From an uncultured Sutterella sp. (GTDB lineage Bacteria > Pseudomonadota > Gammaproteobacteria > Burkholderiales > Burkholderiaceae_F): DNA of 13,876 nucleotides. Within the stretch, counting starts at the first letter, position 1. Each line of letters opens with the position of its first letter. Both the position numbers and the translations under genes were made by a program. Under the pieces are notes generated by a model. It had not been told where the DNA came from, made no database searches, and was given only the letters and a program-made list of their open reading frames with translations. The stretch lies in NCBI GenBank assembly GCA_905213905.1, contig CAJMKD010000046.1:1-13876 (forward strand), written 5' to 3'. This document shows positions 1-6,596 of the stretch, one piece after another.

Positions 1-93
1 CCGGCAGGACAGCGGTCATCCCCTTGAAGGTCAGCTGTACCGTCCCATCCGGGGAAGTGAAGCGCTCTGGCAATAGGCTCTCAGCATCCCGGC
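1..93 (-). pseudogene. Unrecognised coding remnant, cut at its N-terminal side and running off the left edge
   Basis: Read on the minus strand, the frame containing RDAESLLPERF and then FTSPDGTVQLTFKGM is open to the left edge and has the composition of a real protein: alternating hydrophobic strand residues and a D-G turn. The plus-strand frames here are short or unlike protein. To the right of about base 93 this frame becomes Arg-rich antisense of the flavoprotein, so the real coding stretch begins at the junction. There is no start codon or ribosome-binding site. I do not recognise the family; a transposase or another mobile-element protein is only a guess from its position beside a truncated gene. 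Confidence 0.35.
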
Positions 94-1446
94 GCAGGGA
101 GCGGCGGGCTCGCCGCAGCGGCGTGCGCCAAAGGCGCGGGGCTTGACGTCGTGGTTCTGGAAAAGCTGGGGTTCCCCGGCGGCTCGTCTCTCATCTGCGG
201 CGGCGCCTGGGCCACGGCCGGCACCGATGAGCAGAAGGCCAAAGGCATTGTCGATTCGCCAGAAAAGTTTCTCGAAGACATGCTCAACACGGGCGGTCAT
301 CAGAACGATCCGGCGCTCGTCAAGGCAATGATTGCATCTACGCGCATAGCCTATGAATTTGTGACGAAAAAGCTGGGCGTGAAGCCCGACACTGTCGACG
401 CAGCTTCCGGGATGAGCGTGCCGAGGGCGCACCATTTCGTGCCGGCGAAGCTCATCAAGGCGCTCCACGACTACGATTTGTCCAAAGGCGTGCCGTTTCT
501 GATGAATACCGCCGCCGAACGGCTCGTCTGGGATCACGAATCCGGCTGCATTGCGGGCGTCAGGGCTTCTTCAAAGGGCAAAACGCTTTGGATTCGAGCC
601 AAGAAAGGCGTTCTGATCGCGACGGGCGGCTTCTCCAGAAATCCCGCGCTTCTGAAGAAGTACAACCCCCTGATGGCAGCGGTCGATCCGGAGGGCGGGG
701 CAGGCAATACCGGCGACGGCCTGCTCATGGCGCAGGCCTACGGTGCGGATGTGCTCGATACGCAGTACATCAAAGCGACTTTCGGCTACAGGCCCGATCC
801 GAAGAAGTACGGTCCGCAAACGCTCCATGGCTACTACGACGGCGCCATCATCGTGAACGCCGACGGCAAGCGGTTCGTCGATGAGTCCATTTCCTACAAG
901 CTGCTCTCGGATGCGGCGCTTCAGCAGAAAGACGTCAAAACATTTGAATTTTTTGACGAGGCTGTGCGCGTGAAAATGCGCGACGCAACCGCCAAATACC
1001 GCAAGCTGCTCGGACCGCTCGACAACGGCGGCGAAGTTGAATACTGCTTCCGGGGCGACACCATCGAAGACGTGGCTCAGAAAGCCGGCATCGATCCGAA
1101 GGCCTTGCGGGAAACGGTCGAGCGCTACAACCAATTTGCGGAAAAGGGCGCCGATGAAGATTTCGGCCGCACATCACTCACGTCAGGCTATGGAAAGCTC
1201 GTTGCGCTTAAGGAGCCGCCCTTCTTTCTCTATCCGGCGCGTCCTCGCCTGATCGCGACTTACTGCGGGCTTCGAATTGATCCGAGCGCCCGCGTGATCG
1301 ACGTTTTCGGCGAGCCGATCCCGCATCTGTACGCCTGTGGAGAGGCGGTTGGCGGCGTTCACGGCGCCGCGTACATGAGCGGCTCTGCTGTCGGCAAGGC
1401 GATCGGCTTCGGGCGCATTGCAGCGCTCGCAGTTGCGAAAAGCTGA
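91..1446 (+). CDS. FAD-binding protein, flavocytochrome c / fumarate reductase family, 5'-truncated
   Basis: This is a flavin oxidoreductase of the succinate dehydrogenase/fumarate reductase flavoprotein family, whose members reduce small unsaturated acids, often in the periplasm. Seen directly: the FAD-binding GAGSGGLAAA motif (from base 94), VVVLEK, the GGSSLICGGAW turn, the GVLIATGGFSRNP strand, and the C-terminal FAD-contact block LYACGEAVGGVHGAAYMSG. The C-terminus is complete. The N-terminus is not: the beta strand and signal or heme region that should precede GAGSGG are missing, and an in-frame TGA lies at 58-60. The only usable start is GTG at 151, which lies after the dinucleotide-binding loop, so any product would lack it and is probably inactive. 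No CxxCH heme motif remains. Substrate cannot be assigned; the family is certain, loss of function is inferred. Confidence 0.85.
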   Translation, partial: GAGSGGLAAAACAKGAGLDVVVLEKLGFPGGSSLICGGAWATAGTDEQKAKGIVDSPEKFLEDMLNTGGHQNDPALVKAMIASTRIAYEFVTKKLGVKPDTVDAASGMSVPRAHHFVPAKLIKALHDYDLSKGVPFLMNTAAERLVWDHESGCIAGVRASSKGKTLWIRAKKGVLIATGGFSRNPALLKKYNPLMAAVDPEGGAGNTGDGLLMAQAYGADVLDTQYIKATFGYRPDPKKYGPQTLHGYYDGAIIVNADGKRFVDESISYKLLSDAALQQKDVKTFEFFDEAVRVKMRDATAKYRKLLGPLDNGGEVEYCFRGDTIEDVAQKAGIDPKALRETVERYNQFAEKGADEDFGRTSLTSGYGKLVALKEPPFFLYPARPRLIATYCGLRIDPSARVIDVFGEPIPHLYACGEAVGGVHGAAYMSGSAVGKAIGFGRIAALAVAKS

Positions 1447-1565
1447 GCACGCCTCGAACAGGACTATCCAGAAGCAAAAGCCTGGCTCAGTCTCTCTTAG
1501 AGCGAATGCGAAGAGAAGAAGCCCCTAACCAAACGGACCGATGTCTCTGGATTTCATTCGACGCT

Positions 1566-1614
1566 GCGGGCGGTTAAGCTTGTTGACAAGGCTTTCCGCC
1601 CGCTTTTCTTTTTT
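1566..1614 (+). terminator. Strong intrinsic terminator abutting the next gene's ribosome-binding site (possible attenuator)
   Basis: Arms GCGGGCGG (1566-1573) and CCGCCCGC (1596-1603) pair perfectly. Inside them AAGCTTG (1576-1582) pairs with CAAGGCTT (1587-1594) around a TTGA loop with one bulged G. An 11-base tract TTTTCTTTTTT (1604-1614) follows. The Shine-Dalgarno GAAAGGAG of the hydrolase starts at the very next base (1615). It could simply end the flavoprotein transcript, but there is no room for a promoter between it and the hydrolase start at 1629, so hydrolase transcripts must pass through it or begin inside it. Confidence 0.8.
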
Positions 1615-1628
1615 GAAAGGAGATTTTG

Positions 1629-2624
1629 ATGCTCGATTCGTTTTCTCGCCGTCGTCTTCTTTTCAATACGGCCAAAGCTGCCGGCGCAGGCATGCTTGCC
1701 GGTTCGGGCTGCCTAGGCGCAGCATTTCTTCGAACTGCTTCGGCGGCTGAAGTCAAGGATACTGGAAAGGCTGCAGCGCTTGACGCAAAAGCGCGCATTG
1801 ACGCCGCTCGCGAAGTTCATGGCGCCATGGAATCTTTTCGCTTTGACGACTTGGAAGTCCTCGGGCTTTTCGATTCGGCGGGCGAGATTCCGGCGTCGCT
1901 GCTGCCGGACGCTGCCGCGCATCCCGAATGGCTCGCCTACATGCCTTCGAATGTGTATCCGTCGATCGTGAAGACGTACGTCATTCGCTGCGGCGAGCGC
2001 ATTGCGCTCGTTGACGCCGGGAACGGCTGCGCGAAGAAAGGCCGCATGCTCGAGAATCTGGCCGCTGCCGGGATCAGCCCCGACAAGGTGACGGACGTAC
2101 TTTTGACGCACCTCCACGGCGACCACATCGGCGGACTGCTCGAGAACGGCAGCGCCGTTTTCCCGAAGGCCGTGCTTCGGCTCTCGGCGCCGGAATACGA
2201 GGCCTGGATTGAAAAAGGAACGGAATCGGCGCCAGCTGCGGTAGAGCTTGCGCGCCGGACAATGGCCGCCTACGGGGAGCGTGTTGCGCAGTTCCGTTTC
2301 GGCGACGAAGTGTTTCCCAAGGTTTGCGCCGAGGCCTGCACGGGCCACACGAGCGGCCACGCGCGCTTTGACGTGGCAACGGGCGCATCGCCCTCCGCAG
2401 GCCTCACGATTGCGGGCGACTTCCTCCATATCCAGCCGCTTCAGAGCCGCTATCCCGATTGCTCGACGCGCTACGACGTTCACCCTGAGTCAGCGGCGCA
2501 AACCCGGGCGGCGCGCTTGCAGAGCCTCGCGCAAAGCGGACGCCTTGTCGCCGGCATGCACTTTGACTTTGTCGGCCGCGTCACGGCGCTTGATGCAGGA
2601 TTTGCCATCACGCCGGTGAAATAA
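1629..2624 (+). CDS. Tat-exported metallo-beta-lactamase-fold hydrolase
   Basis: A predicted 331-residue metal-dependent hydrolase of the MBL superfamily, in the branch resembling methyl parathion hydrolase and lactonases. The N-terminus has a twin-arginine motif SRRRLLF (residues 6-12), an Ala/Gly-rich hydrophobic stretch and a probable cut near ASAA (37-40), so a folded enzyme is likely exported to the periplasm. Metal ligands are all visible: H161, H163, D165 and H166 in HLHGDHIGG, H240 in TGHTSGH, D264 in AGDFLH, and H311. ATG 1629 is chosen over TTG 1626 because GAAAGGAG (1615-1622) sits six bases upstream. A terminator hairpin lies directly before that site. The substrate is unknown. 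The length fits the family and there is no sign of damage. Confidence 0.9.
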   Translation: MLDSFSRRRLLFNTAKAAGAGMLAGSGCLGAAFLRTASAAEVKDTGKAAALDAKARIDAAREVHGAMESFRFDDLEVLGLFDSAGEIPASLLPDAAAHPEWLAYMPSNVYPSIVKTYVIRCGERIALVDAGNGCAKKGRMLENLAAAGISPDKVTDVLLTHLHGDHIGGLLENGSAVFPKAVLRLSAPEYEAWIEKGTESAPAAVELARRTMAAYGERVAQFRFGDEVFPKVCAEACTGHTSGHARFDVATGASPSAGLTIAGDFLHIQPLQSRYPDCSTRYDVHPESAAQTRAARLQSLAQSGRLVAGMHFDFVGRVTALDAGFAITPVK

Positions 2625-2664
2625 AACGGATCTCGGCCTGCACGCGTGCGCATGGCTGGGCGTG

Positions 2665-2685
2665 TTCAATTATTCGATAGTTGAA
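2665..2685 (+). promoter_or_regulatory. LysR-type dyad TTCAA-N11-TTGAA
   Basis: The perfect dyad TTCAA (2665-2669) and TTGAA (2681-2685) is separated by 11 bases, matching the T-N11-A pattern of LysR-type regulator sites. A second nested dyad TTATTC/GAATAA (2670-2675, 2683-2688) overlaps it. Its centre is about 70 bases upstream of the start of transcription predicted from the promoter at 2710-2738, the usual place for the recognition site of a LysR-type activator. No LysR gene is in the window, so the regulator is unknown. Confidence 0.45.
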
Positions 2686-2709
2686 TAAAAGCGCATAAAT
2701 ATAAATCAT

Positions 2710-2738
2710 TTGAATCGAAAGGTTCGCCGCAGTATAAA
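2710..2738 (+). promoter_or_regulatory. Sigma70-type promoter of the DUF362 gene
   Basis: TTGAAT (2710-2715) and TATAAA (2733-2738) are separated by 17 bases in a locally AT-rich stretch of an otherwise GC-rich region. Start of transcription is predicted near 2745, giving a leader of about 95 bases before ATG 2839. Confidence 0.6.
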
Positions 2739-2838
2739 AGAGACATGACAGAGGCATTGCTGAAGCGCACGAAGCCTTTCGGGCTCGGTGCGCATGCCGC
2801 CGGTGCTTCGTTTTGTGTTGATTTGGAAGGAAACCGCC

Positions 2839-3810
2839 ATGTCGCTTTTCTCGAAACGCATTTCCCGTCGCCGCTTGGCTGCCGGCTCGGCGGCGCTCTT
2901 TTCTGCTGCGGCGCTTCCCGGCATCTGCCGTGCGGCTGCGGCCGAGTCGCGAAAGCCGCCGGTGGTTTATTTCGCCGCAGAAGCGACGCCCGAAAATTTC
3001 GTCGCCATCTTCGATCGCCTTCGCCGGGACGCCGGACTTGAATCCTTGTCGGCGCCAAGAAATCGGGTCGGCATCAAGCTTCACGGGGACGAGGTCGATT
3101 TCAATCGCCCGCTTTGGCAGGCGCTGCAGGCGCACGTCCCGGGGAGCTTCTTCGTCGAGTGCAACTACGCGTCCGTGTATCCGAGCGGGCGCGGGAACAC
3201 GGCCGGCAACATCGCTGCCATTGCGCGGCAGGGCGTGCCGCGCGAGCAAATCGACGTGCTCGACCGCGAAAAGGCCTACACAGACATTCCGATTCAGAAC
3301 GCGCGGTGGCTCGAGAAGATTTCGACGCCGACGGCGCTCCTCGAAGAATACGGACTGGTGGCCGTGACGGCGAATTTCAAGCTTCAGAGCTTTGCGGGCT
3401 ATTCGGGCGCGCTCAAGAACGTCGGGATCGGGCTCGCGGGCTCCTACGGGAAGACTGCAGTGCACGGCGAAGCCATGGCGCGCGACGCGGGCTTCTTCCG
3501 GCGGCTCGCCGAAGCAGGGAAGGGGATTGCAGAGGCGATGGGCAACCGGCTCCTCTACATCAACGTCCTCACCGACATCAAGACCGAGCAGCTCGAAGGC
3601 GCATCGGTCCGCACGGGGAACCTCGGCATTGTGGGCTCGCTCGACCTCACGGCGGCCGATCAGGCGGCGCTGGATCTCGTCTATGGGCTGAAGCCTGAAG
3701 CGTACGACGCCTATCCCGAAGACGTCATGATCGACCGCGGCTTTCTGCAGCTCAAGCTTCTCGCAGAAATCGGCTTCGGAAGCCGTCAGTATCGTCTGGA
3801 ACGGATGTGA
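2839..3810 (+). CDS. Tat-exported DUF362-family protein
   Basis: A 323-residue protein of the DUF362 family, whose function is not established. The family traits are visible: VGIKLHG early, a strand-turn segment FFVECNYASVYPSGRG, GYSGALKNVGIGLAGSYGK in the middle, and DVMIDRGFLQLKLLAEIGFGS at the end. The N-terminus carries a twin-arginine motif SRRRLAAG (residues 9-16), a hydrophobic Ala-rich stretch and a likely cut near residues 32-35, so it should be exported folded. Many DUF362 proteins have a ferredoxin-like 4Fe-4S cluster segment; here only two cysteines are seen (one in the signal region, one in VECN), so no cluster is expected. ATG 2839 is chosen over in-frame starts upstream because of GGAAGGA just before it and because the Tat signal starts there. 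It has its own promoter. Family confident, role unknown. Confidence 0.85.
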   Translation: MSLFSKRISRRRLAAGSAALFSAAALPGICRAAAAESRKPPVVYFAAEATPENFVAIFDRLRRDAGLESLSAPRNRVGIKLHGDEVDFNRPLWQALQAHVPGSFFVECNYASVYPSGRGNTAGNIAAIARQGVPREQIDVLDREKAYTDIPIQNARWLEKISTPTALLEEYGLVAVTANFKLQSFAGYSGALKNVGIGLAGSYGKTAVHGEAMARDAGFFRRLAEAGKGIAEAMGNRLLYINVLTDIKTEQLEGASVRTGNLGIVGSLDLTAADQAALDLVYGLKPEAYDAYPEDVMIDRGFLQLKLLAEIGFGSRQYRLERM

Positions 3811-3811
3811 T

Positions 3812-3847
3812 GTGATCTACCTCGCCGTGAACGACGAGGTATATCAC
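3812..3847. repeat. 13-bp inverted repeat between the DUF362 gene and the DUF3375 fragment
   Basis: Arms GTGATCTACCTCG (3812-3824) and CGAGGTATATCAC (3835-3847) match with one mismatch around a 10-base loop. The repeat begins one base after the DUF362 stop codon and ends about where DUF3375 similarity begins. No T-tract follows on either strand, so a classical intrinsic terminator is not supported. It could be a transcript-end hairpin or part of a recombination scar. Confidence 0.55.
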
Positions 3848-4271
3848 TCGCGCGGATTTCTTCGTCGATGCTGCGTTTTTCAAGTTCGAGCAGCTCAATG
3901 CGGCTTGCGCGGCTGCGGTCGGTGTCGTTCGCGAGGCGCGTGAGCGCGTGCGTCATCATTTCAAGGCGGCTCTCGGTGGGGCCCACGCGCCGCGCCTGAA
4001 AGCGCGAGAGGACGCGGATGGCGTCCTGGCCCGCTGCTGTGAGCTCGTACGTTTCTTCTTCCGCGCCCGCAGGGAGGAGATAGCCTTCAGCGCCCCAGCG
4101 CTGCGCGAGTGCGCGGGCTTCGTCGCGAGAGAGCGACTCCTGGGCGCCTTCTGCGTAGCTCGCGGCGAGGCGGTCGAGAAAGATCGACGCCGGGAGCACG
4201 CGCTCGTTATCAAAGAGAAGCGTTTGCAGAATCGCTATCGAGAGCGGTCCGGAATCGGCGGCAAGTAGCTT
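3848..4271 (-). pseudogene. DUF3375 (JetA-family) gene fragment, truncated at both ends
   Basis: The translation matches the N-terminal region of DUF3375: LLAADSGPLSIAILQTLLFD, the winged-helix-like part with YELTAAGQDAIRVLS, and the diagnostic VGPTESRLEMM...LANDTD...RIELLELEKRSIDEEI. DUF3375 proteins are usually near 480 residues; about 140 remain. Similarity starts one codon after the YbaK stop codon without any start (the first usable codon is GTG at 4197-4199), so roughly the first 15-20 residues are gone. After EEIRAS the frame enters the inverted repeat and ends in unrelated Arg-rich residues at 3786. DUF3375 defines JetA, the kleisin-like subunit of type I Wadjet anti-plasmid complexes; JetB, JetC and JetD are not in the window. 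An expressed fragment is unlikely to work. Confidence 0.75.
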
Positions 4272-4745
4272 CTACATCGGCGCCTTCGCAACGTCTACCC
4301 AGCCCGCGGGGTCGGCCGCGCGCTCGAGCTCGGCGATAGAAAGCCGCACGCCCGTCGATGCAGTGCCGCAGGCGGGGTAGACGGTTTGAAAGCGCCGGAG
4401 GCTTTCGTCGAGCCAGACCTTGACGCCAGGCTTCACGCCGAAGGGCGAGACGCCGCCCGGTGCATGGCCGACGAGCGACTCTACTGCATCCGCGCCGATC
4501 ATTTTCGGCTTGGCATGGAACTGCGCCTTGAACTTTTTATTGTCGATGCGGGCGTCGCCCGCCGTCACGATGACGATCGGCCCTTCGGGGAGAAGCAGGG
4601 CAACCGATTTGGCAATGTGTTCCGGACGGCAGCCGATTCTTTGGGCGGCGAGCGCCACGGTCGCTGTTGCGCCGGGCTCGAATTCCAGGATCCGGTCGGC
4701 AAGGCCGCAGCGTTCGAGCTGCGCGCGGGCGGCTTCAAAACTCAT
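4272..4745 (-). CDS. YbaK/EbsC-family aminoacyl-tRNA deacylase-like protein
   Basis: A 157-residue cytoplasmic protein of the YbaK/ProX superfamily, whose studied members hydrolyse mischarged tRNAs (for example Cys-tRNA-Pro or Ala-tRNA-Pro). Visible traits: CRPEHIAKSVALLL with the conserved lysine (K46), the DARIDNKKFKAQF strand (64-76), GGVSPFG (97-103), VWLDESLRRF, VYPACG, and the C-terminal WVDVAK. Length is typical of stand-alone members. The tRNA substrate cannot be told from sequence. The start has no good Shine-Dalgarno, and a perfect hairpin (4758-4780) lies 12 bases upstream of it. The stop codon directly abuts the DUF3375 fragment, showing that the normal intergenic space downstream was deleted. 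Confidence 0.88.
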   Translation of the reverse strand: MSFEAARAQLERCGLADRILEFEPGATATVALAAQRIGCRPEHIAKSVALLLPEGPIVIVTAGDARIDNKKFKAQFHAKPKMIGADAVESLVGHAPGGVSPFGVKPGVKVWLDESLRRFQTVYPACGTASTGVRLSIAELERAADPAGWVDVAKAPM

Positions 4746-4757
4746 GGTGATTCAAAG

Positions 4758-4780
4758 AGCGCTTCTCGAAAAGAAGCGCT
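4758..4780 (-). promoter_or_regulatory. Perfect 9-bp hairpin in the leader of the YbaK-like gene
   Basis: AGCGCTTCT (4758-4766) and AGAAGCGCT (4772-4780) pair perfectly around five bases. On the minus strand it ends 12 bases before the YbaK-like start, where a ribosome-binding site would lie. There is no T-tract on either strand, so it is not a plain terminator. A role in translation control is possible but only inferred. Confidence 0.45.
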
Positions 4781-4997
4781 GGATTGTCAGAATTTGGATG
4801 CAATTTAGACGCAAGAGGGTGGAATTGCGTAAAGACGAAGCCTCGCAAGGTCGGAAAGCAAACCACCCGTCGTTGGAAGATCATACACTGCCAAGGCTGC
4901 CGCCTCAGAATCCGCCGCTGAATCCGTTGCTGTAGCTGGGGCGGCAGCGGCTTCAGAAGCCGCTAAAGAAGCTGCTTCAGGCCCCGCGGCCCCGCCC
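4781..4997. other. Gene-free stretch with Ala-rich reading on both strands
   Basis: No convincing gene. Bases about 4890-4985 are a GC-skewed, repeat-like run of GCN, TCA and GAA triplets that reads as Ala/Ser/Glu-rich peptide on the plus strand and Ala-rich on the minus strand. Neither frame has a start with a ribosome-binding site. The run lies just beyond the stop codon of the nuclease pseudogene and may be decayed tail or spacer. Confidence 0.4.
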
Positions 4998-6596
4998 TCA
5001 AAGCACCTCCCAAGCCGAGAATTGCCGAGCCTTTTCTTCGAAGACAAGCACGGCCTTTCTGACCTCTCTGATCGCTTTGCCCTGCAAGGCACTCCCGCAC
5101 CGGCGGCTTCGCAGCTCGTCAGCGCCTTCTCTCAGCAAGCGCTCGACTTCCAGATGGGCTCTCGCGAATTGGTGTGCCAGTGTCCAGTGCCTCGATCCGG
5201 CGTCGACTTCGATTGCGCTGCCGCCGGACGAAGCGTGCGGTTCGAGGGCGGCCGGCAAGCCGGCGCCAATCAGAAGGAGGACGAAAAAAGTGCGGCAAAC
5301 CGATTCATCCGTTATCGGATGTCTTTGAGCGTCGATTGCATTCCATAGGCAATTGAAAACATCGACACCTTGCCGAGGCTGTCATTCGAAAGAAGCGAAT
5401 GAATGTCGTAATAGCCGATAGCGATGCGGTCAACGTTTCGAAGGAGCTCATCGGTGTAGAGATCTGCCATGGAGAGACCGACTTCCTGATTCGGATAACC
5501 TGCTTCCAAGAAGTCTGCCGGCAAAGCCCTTTTGAAGGTGAGGTAGCCGCATTGAATGAGAAGAACCTCTGCTGAAATGACCTCAGGCGGCTGAGATGCT
5601 TCTAAATCCTTCCGGCTGATGACGGCCGGACGGTTGTATTGGGCTGGACTTCCAAAATTGAGCGATCGAAGATGCGCCATCAGAAGTTTGGCGTCGCCCC
5701 CGCTCTGAAACCAATAATTACGAAAGCCGCATTCGGGTGCTTCCAAAAAATTCAGAACCGACCAAGGACAGTAAACGGACGTCGAAACGTTCTCGTCAAA
5801 GCAAAAGCCGCTGTAATGCGCGTGCAATTGACGCTTGAGTTCATTTCGCGTCATGCCGAGCGCTTTCGCGGCATGATCAAGGTGCACCTCAAAATACGTG
5901 TCGATTTCGTTTTCCGTATAGCCGAGAAGTGCGCCGAAACGCTCATTTCTCGAAATATCCGTCAAATCCGGGAGCGAAGAAAAAATTCGGGACTTCGAAA
6001 GCTTTGTGACGCCTGTCATGAAGAAGAAGCGAAGCGCCTCATCGCAGGCTTCAATGTGAGCATAAAAGCGGGAGAGCGTTTTATCGACCTGCTCGAAGAG
6101 GGTTGGCTCATCCAGATGCGCTGTAAGCGGCGCATCGTATTCGTCGATCAAGAGAACAAGAGACGAAGACGGCAGCGTCGAAAGGAGAGAAGCAAATCGT
6201 TCAAAAGGATCTGCGCCTTTTTTTGGCACGCTGAGATGTGCGCGTCCGGCTGCATCTTCAAGCATATATTCGAAAAACTTAGCAAATTCCGAAATGCTCG
6301 AAAAGTCCTTAGCCAAGGAAAAATCGAGTCGCAAAACGGTGCACGTCTTTTCCTGCTATTTGGCATAAATGGGAAAGTCCGTTGAAGTGCTGAAGGCCAT
6401 CCCTGAACAAGGATTGAATCGTCAAAAGCAGCAAGAACTTCCCGAAGCGGCGCGGCCTTGCGAGAAAAATCTTTGCTCTTTGGCGGCAAAGTTCGTCGAG
6501 GAGATCTGTTTTGTCGACGTAAATTTGATCGAATCGACGAAGCAGAACAAAGGATGAAGTGCCGAGCGGCAACGAACGAAGATTGGTTTCTGCCAT
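4998..6596 (-). pseudogene. AAA-ATPase-like / PD-(D/E)XK nuclease (DUF1703) gene with two frameshifts
   Basis: The three frames together give a nearly complete protein of about 533 residues, the usual family length. Segment 1 (6596 to about 6350) has the family start LPLGTSSF, IYVDKTDLL and the Walker A region ARPRRFGK. Segment 2 (about 6348 to 5350) has VLRLDFS, the Walker B-like LLIDEYDAPL, GVTKLSKSRIFSSL, and HYSGFCF. Segment 3 (about 5350 to 4998) has NAIDAQRHPITDE, LLLIGAG, GGSAIEVDAGSRHW and ends LVFEEKARQFSAWEVL. The first shift is fixed by one base less near the T-run at 6348-6351 (plus strand), the second lies near 5346-5352. Walker A has F where S/T is expected (6435-6437). The nuclease motif D is A (5214-5216) and the usual E-x-K strand reads AHQ (5169-5177). 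Both activities look lost. The start is taken as ATG 6594-6596. Confidence 0.85.

Noticed and set aside
1583..1611. TTGACA (1583-1588) as a -35 box for the hydrolase gene
   Set aside because: It is the loop and arm of the terminator hairpin, and no -10 box lies at a fitting distance (TTCTTT only).
2745..3041. Open frame starting at the ATG right at the predicted start of transcription (leaderless gene)
   Set aside because: It runs mostly out of frame through the DUF362 gene, whose Tat signal and ribosome-binding site are clear.
4998..5308. A separate small secreted protein with a signal peptide, split by slippage at the run of six A (5284-5289)
   Set aside because: The hydrophobic stretch (VLLLIGAG) and the sequence around it fit the PD-(D/E)XK domain of the AAA-ATPase family (PITDE, then EVDAGSRHW, then LVFEEKARQF). 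It is the last segment of the frameshifted gene, so no signal peptide or new gene is needed.
5022..5348. Plus-strand frame of 108 codons opposite the nuclease domain
   Set aside because: It is antisense to a frame with clear family likeness; its start is a TTG without ribosome-binding site.
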